A stretch of 64,000 nt of DNA from Alphaproteobacteria bacterium HGW-Alphaproteobacteria-1 (GTDB lineage Bacteria; Pseudomonadota; Alphaproteobacteria; Rhodobacterales; Rhodobacteraceae): contig PHEQ01000001.1 of NCBI GenBank assembly GCA_002842985.1, forward strand, positions 62,001 to 126,000, written 5' to 3'. Positions 53,913 through 63,353 of this stretch are shown here, piece by piece (position 1 is the first letter of the stretch; each line of letters starts with the position of its first letter). The position numbers and the translations under genes were made by a program. The notes below the pieces were generated by a model. The model was not told where the DNA came from. It saw only the letters and a program-made list of their open reading frames with translations, and ran no database searches.

Positions 53913-54322
53913 TTTTCCGATCCTTTCTCGCCTGCTTCGTCCATGACCTCGCGCGCGAAATCCATCGCGCGGGTCATCGAGGGGATGCCCGCAAACATCG
54001 CCATCTGCGCGATGGTCTCGGCGATCTCGTCCTTCGTCGCCCCGGCCTCGAGCGCGTGGCGCACGGTCATGCGGATCTGCGTATCGCTCTGCGCGCCCAG
54101 CATCGTCAGCCCCGCCAGCGTGATCAAAAGCCGCGTCTTGGCGTCGAGCCCGTTCTTGTTGACCCCCTTGCCGAAACTCATCTCCATGAATTCCTTTGGC
54201 ATGGTCGGCCATAGCTTCTCGAACCCCTTGGGCGAAAAGCTTTCCAGCGCGGGGTTCATCGCCTTGGCCATTTCCTGGGCCTGACGCATCATCATCTCGA
54301 AGGGGTTGGGGACATCACTCAT
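53909..54322 (-). CDS. Carboxymuconolactone decarboxylase-like (AhpD superfamily) protein within the nuo operon
   Basis: 137 residues. After an N-terminal helical part ([20 protein letters not shown]), residues about 55-130 match the all-helical CMD/AhpD fold: [20 protein letters not shown] and [20 protein letters not shown] then [15 protein letters not shown]. The AhpD redox CXXC is absent (no Cys at all), so peroxidase activity of that type is unlikely. It overlaps nuoI upstream and nuoJ downstream by 4 bp each, so it is made with complex I subunits; an assembly or quinone-related role is only a guess. Confidence 0.85.
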   Translation of the reverse strand: MSDVPNPFEMMMRQAQEMAKAMNPALESFSPKGFEKLWPTMPKEFMEMSFGKGVNKNGLDAKTRLLITLAGLTMLGAQSDTQIRMTVRHALEAGATKDEIAETIAQMAMFAGIPSMTRAMDFAREVMDEAGEKGSEK

Positions 54323-54813
54323 CGGTAGGGCGCATCCATCTCGAGGTTGCGGGCAATCTCGGCCTCCCAGCGTTCGCCGTTGTCCAGAAGCCGTGCCTTG
54401 TCGTAGAAAAGCTCCTCGCGGGTTTCGGCGGCGAACTCGAAATTGGGGCCTTCGACGATGGCATCGACCGGGCAGGCCTCCTGGCAGAAGCCGCAATAGA
54501 TGCATTTCGTCATGTCGATGTCATAGCGCGTGGTCCGGCGCGAACCGTCATCGCGCGGCTCGGCGTCGATCGTGATTGCCTGCGCCGGACAGATCGCCTC
54601 GCACAGTTTGCAGGCGATGCAGCGTTCCTCGCCGTTTGGATAGCGGCGCAGCGCGTGCTCGCCGCGAAAGCGGGGGCTGAGCGGGCCCTTTTCGTGCGGA
54701 TAGTTCAGCGTCGCCTTGGGGGCGAAAAAATATTTCAGCCCCAGCTTGAAGCCGACGTAGAAATCCTTGAGCAGGAAATACCCCGCCGCGCGTCCGTAAT
54801 CCATCTGCGTCAT
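54319..54813 (-). CDS. nuoI: NADH-quinone oxidoreductase subunit I
   Basis: 164-residue ferredoxin-like subunit carrying clusters N6a and N6b. [12 protein letters not shown] (Cys65, 68, 71, 75) and [12 protein letters not shown] (Cys104, 107, 110, 114) are complete. It starts 3 bp after the nuoH stop and overlaps the following CMD-like gene (ATGA). Confidence 0.97.
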   Translation of the reverse strand: MTQMDYGRAAGYFLLKDFYVGFKLGLKYFFAPKATLNYPHEKGPLSPRFRGEHALRRYPNGEERCIACKLCEAICPAQAITIDAEPRDDGSRRTTRYDIDMTKCIYCGFCQEACPVDAIVEGPNFEFAAETREELFYDKARLLDNGERWEAEIARNLEMDAPYR

Positions 54814-54816
54814 GGC

Positions 54817-55854
54817 TCAGCCTCCAATCGCCCAACGGGCCCAGAACCCGCCCAGCACTTCGAATTTTGCAAGGAATGCAACGATCACGACCCAGGCCAG
54901 CGACATGGGCAGGAACACCTTCCAGCCGATCCGCATCAGCTGATCGTAGCGGTAGCGCGGGGTGATCGCCTTGACCATGGCGAAGAGGAAGAAGAAGAAC
55001 GCCATCTTGCCGATCATCCACAGCACCCCGTCAGGCAGGCCCGGAATAGGCGAGAGCCACCCGCCGAAAAACAGCAGCGAGGTAAGCGCGCACATCAGGA
55101 AGATGGCGATGTATTCGCCGGCCATGAACAGAAGGAAGGGCGTCGAGGAATATTCCACCTGATAGCCCGCCACCAGCTCGGATTCCGCCTCGGGCAGATC
55201 GAAGGGTGGGCGGTTGGTCTCGGCCAGCGCGGAAATGAAGAAAAGGAACACCATCGGCAGATGCGGCAGCCAGTACCAGCCGAAGAACCCGTAGGCGGTA
55301 TCCTGCGCCGCCACGATGGCGCTGAAATTGAGCGAGCCGGTCGAGATGATCACCCCGATGATGATGAGGCCGATGGACACCTCGTAGGAAATCATCTGCG
55401 CCGCCGATCGCAGCGAGCCCAGGAACGGATATTTCGAGTTCGACGCCCATCCGCCCATGATCACGCCGTAAACCTCGAGCGAGGAGACGGCAAAGACGAA
55501 AAGCACCGCCACGTTGATATCCGACAGCACCCAGCCCTCGTTCATCGGAATGACCGCCCAGGCCAGGATCGCCAGCACGAAACTTGTCATCGGCGCCAGC
55601 AGGAACACAGGCCGGTCGGCCCCCGCCGGGATCACCACCTCCTTGACCACGTATTTGAGCGCGTCGGCCACCGATTGCAGCAGGCCAAAGGCCCCCACCA
55701 CGTTGGGGCCGCGCCGCATCTGGACGGCGGCCCATATCTTGCGGTCGCCATAGACAAGAAACAGCAGCGAAATCATCACGAAGCCGACGATCGCCAGGCA
55801 TTGCGCGAGGATCAGAACGAAGGTCCCGAACGGGGTTGTCAAGAATTCAGCCAT
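54817..55854 (-). CDS. nuoH: NADH-quinone oxidoreductase subunit H
   Basis: 345-residue, eight-TM subunit forming the quinone-binding cavity. [20 protein letters not shown], the quinone-site loop [20 protein letters not shown] and [20 protein letters not shown] are diagnostic. ATG 55854 is 13 bp after the upstream small gene. Confidence 0.97.
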   Translation of the reverse strand: MAEFLTTPFGTFVLILAQCLAIVGFVMISLLFLVYGDRKIWAAVQMRRGPNVVGAFGLLQSVADALKYVVKEVVIPAGADRPVFLLAPMTSFVLAILAWAVIPMNEGWVLSDINVAVLFVFAVSSLEVYGVIMGGWASNSKYPFLGSLRSAAQMISYEVSIGLIIIGVIISTGSLNFSAIVAAQDTAYGFFGWYWLPHLPMVFLFFISALAETNRPPFDLPEAESELVAGYQVEYSSTPFLLFMAGEYIAIFLMCALTSLLFFGGWLSPIPGLPDGVLWMIGKMAFFFFLFAMVKAITPRYRYDQLMRIGWKVFLPMSLAWVVIVAFLAKFEVLGGFWARWAIGG

Positions 55855-55867
55855 TTGGTCCCAGTCC

Positions 55868-56266
55868 TCATACCATCGGTATCCCGTTTTCCGCGCAGTT
55901 TGCGGCGACGACTTCGGCGTCGAGTGTCATCAGCCCCCGAGGCAACGACTCGGAGATCGTGTAAACCGCATCGCCCTGCCAGTTACCACCCTTTTGCGTC
56001 ACCTGCGTGCGCACGTGGCGGGCAAAGCCATAACCACGGATCAGCGTGTATTGCGCCGCCGCGCAATCGGCATAGGCCTCCACGTCCGAGGCATCACGCG
56101 CGCCCCGCATGGTGACGTGGAAATTCACCAGATCGCCCTCCAGAAGCCGCGTCTCCACACGCCGGTAATCAGGCGCGAAAGCCGCGCCTTCCGGCTCGGC
56201 GCATCCCGCAAGCCCGCCCGTCAGGCCAAGCGCGAGCGCGGGTATGAGGGGCACGGCCATCTTCAC
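55868..56266 (-). CDS. Small lipoprotein between nuoG and nuoH
   Basis: 132 residues. A lipoprotein signal peptide ends in the lipobox LAGC ([13 protein letters not shown], Cys about 22), followed by a secreted domain with [20 protein letters not shown] and [20 protein letters not shown]. No family is recognised. I use GTG 56266, which overlaps the nuoG stop (GTGA); ATG 56260, two codons on, is the alternative. Its place suggests cotranslation with complex I genes, but the protein would be periplasmic or membrane-anchored. Confidence 0.75.
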   Translation of the reverse strand: MKMAVPLIPALALGLTGGLAGCAEPEGAAFAPDYRRVETRLLEGDLVNFHVTMRGARDASDVEAYADCAAAQYTLIRGYGFARHVRTQVTQKGGNWQGDAVYTISESLPRGLMTLDAEVVAANCAENGIPMV

Positions 56267-58275
56267 TCTGCCGCCACCGTCTCTGGCCTGCGCGCACGGG
56301 CCAATGCGCTCAGCTCGGCCATGAGCTCGCTGGCGCGCGCAACCGGGTTGGTCAGGTAGAAATCGCTGATCGCGGCCCCAACCTGCCCCGCGCCGATCTC
56401 GGCCTCGGGCATCGGTTGCCAGGCGTTTTCCGGCACCTCGTCGATCCGCGCCAGATGCGGCACCGCCTTGACCAGCGCCTGCCGTAATTGCGCCAGACTG
56501 TCGAAGGGCAACGCCGCCCCCAACTCGCCGGAAAGCGCGCGCAGGATCGCCCAGTTCTCCTTGGCCTCGCCGGGGGCAAAGCCCGCACGCAGCGCCAGTT
56601 GCGGACGCCCTTCGGTATTGACGAAAAGGCCCTGTTCCTCGGTCCAGGCCGCGCCCGGCAGGATCACATCGGCGCGATGCGCGCCCCGGTCGCCATGGCT
56701 GCCCTGATAGACCACGAACGCCCCCGGCGCGATCTCGATCTCGTCCGCGCCGAGATTGTATACCACATCGGCCCCCTCCAGCGCCGCCGTCACACCGCCC
56801 TCGCAGGTGGCATCCACATCCATCGCGCCGACGCGGCCCGCCGCCGTGTGCAGCACCAGAAGGCCCGCGCCCTGCTTTTCGGCGACCTGCATGGCAAGGC
56901 TCAGCACGCCGGCACCGTTCTCGCCGCGCAGCGCGCCCTGCCCCACGATCACCAGCGCGCCCTCGCGCGGGGCCGCCTCGGCCAGAAGCCGCGCCAGAAA
57001 CTTGTTCCGCGCGCCCAGTTGCTCTGCCCCGAAGGTCAGCGCGGCCGGTTGCCCGACATGCACGATCTCGGCCCCCTTGAGCCAGGCCTTGCGGATGCGC
57101 GCGCCCAGAACCGGTGCCTCGACACCCGGATCGGTGCCGATCAGGGTGATGTGTTTCGCGTGGTCGATATCCTCGATCCGCGCCGTGCCGACATAGGCCG
57201 AGCGATTGCCCGCAGGCAGCATGGCGCCATCGGTGCGGCACTCCACCACGCCGCCCTGCCCTTCGACCAGCATTTTGAGCGCAAAGACCGCCTCGACCGG
57301 GGCCAGATCGCCCACCAGACCGGCCAGTTTCTTGGCGCCCTTGATCGCGCCCGCCGCCGCCGCCAGCGCCTCGGGCCAGCTTGCGGGGCGCAAACGCCCG
57401 TTCTCGCGGATATAGGGCTTGTCCAGCCGCTGCCGCCGCAGCCCGTCCCAGACAAAGCGCGTCTTGTCGGAAATCCATTCCTCGTTCACGCCGTCATGGT
57501 TGCGCGGCAGGATGCGCATCACCTCGCGCCCCTTGGTATCGACGCGGATGTTGGAGCCGAGCGCATCCATCACGTCGATGGTCTCGGTCTTGGTCAACTC
57601 CCACGGGCGCGCGGTAAAGGCGTAGGGTTTGCTGACCAGCGCGCCCACCGGGCACAGGTCGATGATATTGCCCTGAAGATTGCTGTTCAGCGTCTCGCCG
57701 AGGTAGGATGTGATCTCGGCATCCTCGCCGCGTCCGGTCTGGCCCATGACATGCAGCCCCGCCACCTCGGTGGTGAAGCGCACGCAGCGCGTGCAGGAGA
57801 TGCAGCGCGTCATGTGCGTTTCCACCAGCGGGCCAAGGTCCAGATCCTCGGTCGCGCGCTTGGGCTCGCGGTAGCGTGAGAAATCCACGCCATAGGCCAT
57901 GGCCTGATCCTGAAGATCGCATTCGCCGCCCTGATCGCAAATCGGGCAATCAAGCGGGTGGTTGATGAGCAAAAACTCCATCACCCCCTCGCGGGCCTTC
58001 TTGACCATGGGCGAGTTGGTCTTGACTTGCGGCGGGCTGCCGTCGGGAAAGGGGCGCATGTCGCGCACCTGCATGGCGCAGCTCGCCGCCGGTTTCGGCG
58101 GGCCGGGTTGGACCTCGACCAGGCACATCCGGCAGTTGCCCGCGATCGACAGGCGCTCGTGATAGCAAAAGCGCGGGACCTCGACGCCCACCTGTTCGCA
58201 GGCCTGAATCAGCGTCATCGCCGCCTCGACCTCGATTTCCTGCCCGTCGATGATGATCTTGCGTAGGTCCGCCAT
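56263..58275 (-). CDS. nuoG: NADH-quinone oxidoreductase subunit G
   Basis: 670-residue peripheral subunit. Iron-sulfur ligands: [2Fe-2S] N1b Cys37, 48, 51, 66; N5 His106, Cys110, 113, 119; N4 Cys158, 161, 164, 208. The molybdopterin-like C-terminal domain starts at about residue 220 and is shorter than in E. coli, lacking the extra N7 cysteines, as in mitochondria and other alphaproteobacteria. It starts 6 bp after the DUF5333 gene. Confidence 0.97.
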   Translation of the reverse strand: MADLRKIIIDGQEIEVEAAMTLIQACEQVGVEVPRFCYHERLSIAGNCRMCLVEVQPGPPKPAASCAMQVRDMRPFPDGSPPQVKTNSPMVKKAREGVMEFLLINHPLDCPICDQGGECDLQDQAMAYGVDFSRYREPKRATEDLDLGPLVETHMTRCISCTRCVRFTTEVAGLHVMGQTGRGEDAEITSYLGETLNSNLQGNIIDLCPVGALVSKPYAFTARPWELTKTETIDVMDALGSNIRVDTKGREVMRILPRNHDGVNEEWISDKTRFVWDGLRRQRLDKPYIRENGRLRPASWPEALAAAAGAIKGAKKLAGLVGDLAPVEAVFALKMLVEGQGGVVECRTDGAMLPAGNRSAYVGTARIEDIDHAKHITLIGTDPGVEAPVLGARIRKAWLKGAEIVHVGQPAALTFGAEQLGARNKFLARLLAEAAPREGALVIVGQGALRGENGAGVLSLAMQVAEKQGAGLLVLHTAAGRVGAMDVDATCEGGVTAALEGADVVYNLGADEIEIAPGAFVVYQGSHGDRGAHRADVILPGAAWTEEQGLFVNTEGRPQLALRAGFAPGEAKENWAILRALSGELGAALPFDSLAQLRQALVKAVPHLARIDEVPENAWQPMPEAEIGAGQVGAAISDFYLTNPVARASELMAELSALARARRPETVAAE

Positions 58276-58281
58276 CCCGTC

Positions 58282-58680
58282 TCACCTTGCCCTGAGAAGC
58301 GCGCCGATCCGGCTTTGCTTCTCGATTTCGTCGCGGCCAAGCACACAGAGGCTCGGCCCGTCATTCGGTTCCGCGCCGCGCGCCCGGATATAGGCATCGG
58401 CGCGCGCGCGCATCTTCCGTTTCTCTTCGCGATCCTTCACATAGGCCTCGATCTCGGCCTCCGAATAGCCCCGCGCCACGGCCTCGGCCTTCAATTCGTT
58501 CATGAGACCCAGACCGCGAAACATGCGCGCCGAAATGCTGTCGCAGCGCTTGCGGATCTCGTCGGCCACCGACATTTCCATCAGCCGCTGATTTATGTCC
58601 GTCTCCTGCGCCAGAGAGGCCGCACTTGCCCCAGGCACCGCCAGCCCGAACCCCAGAATTGCCCCGAGAATCACACGCAT
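58282..58680 (-). CDS. DUF5333 family secreted protein
   Basis: 132 residues with a cleavable signal peptide (MRVILGAILGFGLAVPGASA, 1-20) and a helical charged mature part: MSVADEIRKRCDSISARMFR and GYSEAEIEAYVKDREEKRKM, with two Cys (about 46 and 112). This is the DUF5333 family, found in nuo operons of Rhodobacterales; no function is known. ATG 58680 follows GGAGCCATGTC. The gap upstream (58681-58804) contains short hairpins but no clear promoter. Confidence 0.8.
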   Translation of the reverse strand: MRVILGAILGFGLAVPGASAASLAQETDINQRLMEMSVADEIRKRCDSISARMFRGLGLMNELKAEAVARGYSEAEIEAYVKDREEKRKMRARADAYIRARGAEPNDGPSLCVLGRDEIEKQSRIGALLRAR

Positions 58681-58804
58681 GACATGGCTCCTTTCCCGTC
58701 AAAGCGGAGCGCGGCCAACGCGGCCCGCCCATCTGCGGCGCAGATAGGAAGGCAGCGGCCTGTCATGCAATAACAGGCAAGCCAAACCCCTGATATGACA
58801 AAGG

Positions 58805-59158
58805 TCAACGCCATATGGTGCAGGTCCCCGACACCGATACGCGATCCCCCGACCGGGTATAAACAGGCCCCTCCTGCCCCTCGCGCGCCCCTTTCCATTC
58901 GATGGTCGACGTGCCGAAATTCGCGATGCAATGGCGCGTGGCCTCATGCACCGCGGCCTTGCGCGCGCCTTCGACACCACGCCCGGCCCGGCCCACGGAC
59001 GCGGTGAACACACGCCGGTCGCCGCGCTCGGCGCGCACCTTCGCCGGATAATAATTCCCGTCGAAAAGCATCCGCTCCTCGCGCTTGGTGCATCCCGCCA
59101 CAAGCACAGCGCAGAGCACGATAAGCCCAGCCGCCCGATATGCGCGCGCGGCCCTCAC
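58805..59158 (-). CDS. Small lipoprotein between nuoF and nuoG
   Basis: 117 residues. GTG start 59158 overlaps the nuoF stop (GTGA). Signal peptide with lipobox VAGC ([16 protein letters not shown]), then a compact domain with [20 protein letters not shown] and [15 protein letters not shown], ending [10 protein letters not shown]. No family is recognised. Together with the lipoproteins at 55868 and 62707 it is one of three lipoprotein genes inside this nuo operon. Confidence 0.75.
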   Translation of the reverse strand: MRAARAYRAAGLIVLCAVLVAGCTKREERMLFDGNYYPAKVRAERGDRRVFTASVGRAGRGVEGARKAAVHEATRHCIANFGTSTIEWKGAREGQEGPVYTRSGDRVSVSGTCTIWR

Positions 59159-60453
59159 TCTGCGGCCACCGCGCTGATGCGTCCGGCCTTCTGCGCGCGG
59201 ATGCGGTCTTCGATCTCGTCGCGGAAATTGCGGATCAGCCCCTGAATGGGCCAGGCCGCCGCATCGCCGAGCGCGCAGATCGTGTGCCCCTCGACCTGCT
59301 TGGACACGTCGAACAGCATGTCGATCTCCTCGATCTCGGCCTCGCCGCGCACCAGCCGTTCCATCACCCGCATCATCCAGCCGGTGCCCTCGCGGCAGGG
59401 CGTGCATTGCCCGCAGCTTTCGTGCTTGTAGAATTTCGACAACCGCCAGATCGCCTTGACGATATCGGTGCTGCGGTCCATCACGATGACCGCCGCCGTG
59501 CCAAGGCCCGAGCGCAGATCCTTTTGCAGATAGTCGAAATCCATGATCGCGTCGCGCATGTTCTCGGCCCGCACGCAGGGCACCGAAGAGCCGCCGGGGA
59601 TCACCGCCAGCAGGTTGTCCCAGCCACCGCGAATCCCGCCGCAATGCTTCTCGATCAACTCCTCGAAAGGGACCGACATGGCCTCTTCGACGACGCAGGG
59701 ATTGTTGACATGGCCCGAGATGGCGAAAAGCTTGGTGCCTGCATTGTTGGGGCGGCCAAAGCCCGAAAACCATTCGGGGCCGCGCCGCAGGATGGTTGGC
59801 ACCACGGCGATGGATTCGACGTTGTTCACCGTCGTGGGGCAACCATATAGCCCCGCCCCCGCCGGAAACGGCGGTTTCATCCGGGGCATCCCCTTCTTGC
59901 CCTCGAGGCTTTCCAGAAGTGCGGTTTCCTCGCCGCAGATATAGGCGCCCGCACCGTGATGCAGGTAGAGGTCGAAATCCCAGCCCGACTTGCAGGCATT
60001 CTTGCCGATGAGCCCCGCCTCATAGGCCTCGTCGATGGCGGCCTGAAGCGCCTCTTTCTCGCGGATATATTCGCCGCGGATGTAGATATAGCAGGCATGG
60101 GCATTCATGGCGAAAGACGCGATCAGACACCCCTCGACCAGCGTGTGCGGATCGTGGCGCATGATCTCGCGGTCCTTGCAGGTGCCGGGCTCCGACTCGT
60201 CCGCGTTGACCACCAGATAGGCGGGACGCCCGTCGCTTTCTTTCGGCATGAAGGACCATTTGAGACCGGTGGGAAAGCCCGCGCCGCCGCGCCCGCGCAG
60301 CCCGCTCGCCTTCATCTGGTTCACGATCCAGTCGCGCCCGTTCTGGAGGATTTTCGCCGTTCCGTCCCAATGGCCGCGCGCCATGGCCCCCTTCAGGCTG
60401 CGGTCATGCATCCCGTAGAGATTGGTAAAGATACGATCCTGGTCTTTCAGCAT
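59155..60453 (-). CDS. nuoF: NADH-quinone oxidoreductase subunit F
   Basis: 432-residue NADH- and FMN-binding subunit. [18 protein letters not shown] (51-68) is the nucleotide site, [20 protein letters not shown] (165-184) binds FMN, and cluster N3 is held by Cys347, 350, 353 ([11 protein letters not shown]) and Cys393. Start ATG 60453 is 4 bp after the DUF5337 gene. Confidence 0.97.
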   Translation of the reverse strand: MLKDQDRIFTNLYGMHDRSLKGAMARGHWDGTAKILQNGRDWIVNQMKASGLRGRGGAGFPTGLKWSFMPKESDGRPAYLVVNADESEPGTCKDREIMRHDPHTLVEGCLIASFAMNAHACYIYIRGEYIREKEALQAAIDEAYEAGLIGKNACKSGWDFDLYLHHGAGAYICGEETALLESLEGKKGMPRMKPPFPAGAGLYGCPTTVNNVESIAVVPTILRRGPEWFSGFGRPNNAGTKLFAISGHVNNPCVVEEAMSVPFEELIEKHCGGIRGGWDNLLAVIPGGSSVPCVRAENMRDAIMDFDYLQKDLRSGLGTAAVIVMDRSTDIVKAIWRLSKFYKHESCGQCTPCREGTGWMMRVMERLVRGEAEIEEIDMLFDVSKQVEGHTICALGDAAAWPIQGLIRNFRDEIEDRIRAQKAGRISAVAAE

Positions 60454-60457
60454 CCCG

Positions 60458-60679
60458 TCACCTCCGGTTGCCCTGACGCGCGCGCCAGAGTTGATAGATC
60501 AGCACGAAGGCGTAGACGAAGCCGCCAAGCGCCATAAGATCGAACAGCGCGCGCACACGCAGGCTCAGGCCATATTGCGCCCCGATCAAGGTGGCGAGGA
60601 CCCAAAGCACGCCCGTCCCCGCGATCACCAGCGCGGCGCGGCGCCCCAGGCGCGCAATCTCTGGATCCTGTTGCGGCAT
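60458..60679 (-). CDS. DUF5337 family small membrane protein
   Basis: 73 residues with two TM helices (about 14-35 [20 protein letters not shown]; 45-63 [18 protein letters not shown]), DUF5337 family. Found next to nuoE/nuoF in Rhodobacterales; role unknown. It sits 12 bp after the HhH protein gene and 4 bp before nuoF. Confidence 0.8.
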   Translation of the reverse strand: MPQQDPEIARLGRRAALVIAGTGVLWVLATLIGAQYGLSLRVRALFDLMALGGFVYAFVLIYQLWRARQGNRR

Positions 60680-60691
60680 CGTCCCTCATGC

Positions 60692-61459
60692 TCAATATAC
60701 ATCGCCCTCGCCGACACGGCGAGAGAACTCGGTCTCGCCCCCGGCCGCGAGGATTTTCGCCTGTTCGACCCAGCCATCGCGGCTGACCCGGCCCTTGAAG
60801 CCCTTGAGGTTTTCATCGACCCAGGCCACCTCCTCGGCAGTCCAGTTCGCAATCTGGTCGTAATGATAGAAACCCAACTGGTTGCACAGCTTTTCCAGCT
60901 TCGGCCCCACGCCCTTGATCGCCTTGAGATCGTCGGCCTTGCCGTCCTTGGGCGCACTCAGCGTCGCGGGGCGGGTGCCCACTTCGGCCCCGTCCTGCTT
61001 TGCGGCCGGGGCCGCTTCTTCGCCATAACGCCATTCGCCCTTGCGCGTCGACAGCTCCTCTTCGCCGTCCAGCAGCGTGCCCGTCTTGACGGCAGGGGCC
61101 GCCGTGGCAGCGCTCGCCGTCGGCTCTGCGGCATGGGCAGGGGCGGACGTGGCGGCGGGTTTGGGCGCGGGCGTGTCGTCATCCTCGTCGAACGGGGCCT
61201 TGTAACCCGTGATACCCGTGGCCTGACGCAGGCTTGCCTCTACGTCTTTCGCCTCGATCCCGCGATCCTGCGGGCTGTAACCGGTGCAGATCAACCGACC
61301 GAAGACCAAACCAAGAAAGGCCGCGAACGCCACCGCCAGCAGCAGCGCGGCAAGAAACCCGACCGAGCCGGTCGCAGAGACCAGAACGGCCAGACCTGCC
61401 AGGGACGCAAGACCCCAGCAAACAATCTGGCAAGTGCTCAGTTTCGACGTTGTGGACAT
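60692..61459 (-). CDS. HhH-tailed membrane protein paralogous to the NuoE C-terminus
   Basis: 255 residues. Two hydrophobic segments (about 12-30 and 33-52) are followed by a disordered Ala/Pro/Asp linker (80-170) and a C-terminal helix-hairpin-helix domain (174-255) beginning [20 protein letters not shown]. That domain matches the NuoE tail encoded next door at about 64 of 82 positions, ending in the same GDVY. The HhH domain is of the type also fused to ribosomal L21-like and other proteins in alphaproteobacteria. Membrane anchoring plus the shared tail suggests a partner for NuoE/complex I; this is inference. Confidence 0.8.
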   Translation of the reverse strand: MSTTSKLSTCQIVCWGLASLAGLAVLVSATGSVGFLAALLLAVAFAAFLGLVFGRLICTGYSPQDRGIEAKDVEASLRQATGITGYKAPFDEDDDTPAPKPAATSAPAHAAEPTASAATAAPAVKTGTLLDGEEELSTRKGEWRYGEEAAPAAKQDGAEVGTRPATLSAPKDGKADDLKAIKGVGPKLEKLCNQLGFYHYDQIANWTAEEVAWVDENLKGFKGRVSRDGWVEQAKILAAGGETEFSRRVGEGDVY

Positions 61460-61493
61460 GTCACTCTCTCCCGTTGGTTCTCAGATTGGCGCG

Positions 61494-62705
61494 TCAGTAA
61501 ACATCGCCTTTCTTGACCCGGGCGGAAAACTCCGTCTCCTTGCCCTCGGCCAGCAGTTTTGCCTGCTCAACCCAGTTGTCACGGCTGACCCGACCCTTGA
61601 ACCCTTCAAGGTTCCGGTCCACCCAACTGACCTCTTCCTCCGTCCATGCAGCGACCTGATCGAAATGGTAAAAGCCCATGGAATTGCACAGCTTCTCCAG
61701 TTTCGGCCCGATCCCCTTGATCCGCTTGAGATCGTCGGCCTTGCCCGCGCGCGCAGCACTCAGCGCCTCGGGGCGCTTGCCCGTCTCGGCCGTGCCTTCG
61801 GCGGCGCTCTGCCTCGCGTCCGGCGCGGGGTCGGCCTTGGGCGCCTCCGCCCTGGCCAGTTGCGCCTTCGCCTCTTCGGGCTTTTTCTCGGCCGTGGCCA
61901 TCGGGGTGGACTTTGCCGCGGGCTCTGCCGCGGTCGTCACGGCGACCGGTTCCGCGTTGAGCGCGACCGAGGAGGGTGCCGGCGCGTGATTGGCCCCCTT
62001 CTCGCGCCAGGGTGCCAGGATCGGCACCTCGGTGCCGTCGATGCGCTTCACGGTCTCGCCCAGATCGACGGCCCGCTGCGCGCTGGCGTTATACTGCGCA
62101 CGGCCGCTCTCGAACTCGGTCAGACTGGTCAGCCCCGATTTCGGCTCGGCGGCATAGCGCCCGTTCTGCGGTCCGGGCACCGGCACCTGTCCGGCGGCCA
62201 ATTCGTCGATGATCCCGGCAAAGCGTTCGGCGGTCAGATCCTCGTAATAATCCTTGCCGATTTGCGCCATGGGCGCATTTGCGCAGGCCCCCAGACATTC
62301 CACCTCTTCCCACGAGAACTTGCCATCCGCAGAGAGCTGAAAGGGCTTCGGCGCGATCTTGTCCTTGCAAACCGCAATCAGGTCCTCGGCCCCGCAGATC
62401 ATGCATGAAAGCGTGCCACAAATCTGGAAATGCGCAACGCTGCCAACAGGTTGCAATTGGAACATGAAGTAGAACGTGGCCACTTCCAGCGCGCGGATAT
62501 AGTCCATGCCCAGCCGGTCGGCCACATGCTCGATCGCCGGACGGCTCAGCCAACCCTCCTGCTCCTGCGCGCGCCACAAGAGCGGGATGATCGCGCTTGC
62601 CTGACGCCCCTCGGGGTATTTGCTGATCTGCGCCTCGGCCCACTCCTGATTGGCAGGGGTGAAGGCAAAGCTTGCGGGCTGCTCGTGGTAAAGACGGCGT
62701 AGCAT
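61494..62705 (-). CDS. nuoE: NADH-quinone oxidoreductase subunit E with long C-terminal HhH extension
   Basis: 403 residues against about 170-240 for most NuoE. Residues 1-170 are the thioredoxin-like [2Fe-2S] subunit: GTLSC and ECLGAC give Cys96, 101, 137, 141 (cluster N1a). A Pro/Ala/Glu linker (about 225-320) and a C-terminal helix-hairpin-helix domain (322-403, [20 protein letters not shown]) follow. The fusion is common in Rhodobacterales. ATG 62705 follows the upstream stop after one base (TGAGATG); GTG 62714 is an in-frame alternative. Confidence 0.95.
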   Translation of the reverse strand: MLRRLYHEQPASFAFTPANQEWAEAQISKYPEGRQASAIIPLLWRAQEQEGWLSRPAIEHVADRLGMDYIRALEVATFYFMFQLQPVGSVAHFQICGTLSCMICGAEDLIAVCKDKIAPKPFQLSADGKFSWEEVECLGACANAPMAQIGKDYYEDLTAERFAGIIDELAAGQVPVPGPQNGRYAAEPKSGLTSLTEFESGRAQYNASAQRAVDLGETVKRIDGTEVPILAPWREKGANHAPAPSSVALNAEPVAVTTAAEPAAKSTPMATAEKKPEEAKAQLARAEAPKADPAPDARQSAAEGTAETGKRPEALSAARAGKADDLKRIKGIGPKLEKLCNSMGFYHFDQVAAWTEEEVSWVDRNLEGFKGRVSRDNWVEQAKLLAEGKETEFSARVKKGDVY

Positions 62706-62706
62706 C

Positions 62707-62991
62707 TCAGGCACAGGCTCCTGTGGTCAGTTTCACGCCACCGCCGGGCAGCCGTTCGGCCCCCCCGGTGGACAGGTAACGCCCGGTGATGTCGAGAAGT
62801 TGCTGGCGCGCCAGCCCCGTCTGCATCTCCATGGCCAGAAAATCGCCCTCGGTCACGAGGGTGCAGTTGAGGCTTTGCGCCGCCTGCTCGTAAATCGCCA
62901 GATCGTCGCGCGAACTCCCTTGCGGCGGCACGACACAGCCGGTCACAAGGCCAAGCGCCGCGAGCGGGATGACAAATCTACCCATCTTCAC
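62707..62991 (-). CDS. Small lipoprotein between nuoD and nuoE
   Basis: 94 residues. GTG 62991 overlaps the stop of the upstream membrane protein (GTGA); ATG 62985 is the alternative. Signal peptide with lipobox VTGC ([14 protein letters not shown]), then [18 protein letters not shown] and [16 protein letters not shown], with two further Cys. No family is recognised. The gene sits 1 bp from nuoE. Confidence 0.72.
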   Translation of the reverse strand: MKMGRFVIPLAALGLVTGCVVPPQGSSRDDLAIYEQAAQSLNCTLVTEGDFLAMEMQTGLARQQLLDITGRYLSTGGAERLPGGGVKLTTGACA

Positions 62992-63353
62992 ACCCCCTCT
63001 GCGCGCGCAAACCAGACAAGCCCGGCAACAACAAGCGAAAACACCCCCGCCGCGGCATGGCGGCCCCAAATGTGCCCCGAGCGCGCATAGAGAAAGGCAT
63101 CATGCAGCGCCATCAGCGCCAGAACCGTAAAGAGCGCGGCCACCACCGCCGCGTCGCCGTGCCACACCGCCAGCCCCGCCAGCGCGGCGAAGGCCAGATA
63201 GCGGTTGGCCATCACCTCGGGCAGGGCCTCGGCGCGGTGCGTGGCCAGACGCAACCCGGCTGCCGGATCGCGCAGAAAGACCAGACCGAGAGCGCCAAGG
63301 CTCACGCCTGCCGCGCCGGCCAGCATCACGCTCAGGCGGCCCAGTTCGATCAA
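62988..63353 (-). CDS. Small membrane protein between nuoD and nuoE
   Basis: 121 residues, four TM helices (about 8-27, 50-65, 67-86, 98-115). The start is TTG at 63353, overlapping the nuoD stop (TTGA), an unusual start that fits translational coupling; there is no ATG near the N-terminus. [18 protein letters not shown] and [20 protein letters not shown] are notable for several His/Asp. No family is assigned. Confidence 0.72.
   Translation of the reverse strand: MIELGRLSVMLAGAAGVSLGALGLVFLRDPAAGLRLATHRAEALPEVMANRYLAFAALAGLAVWHGDAAVVAALFTVLALMALHDAFLYARSGHIWGRHAAAGVFSLVVAGLVWFARAEGV

Noticed and set aside
53909-54322. AhpD-type peroxidase annotation for the CMD-like protein
   Set aside because: The protein contains no cysteine, so the CXXC chemistry of AhpD is impossible.
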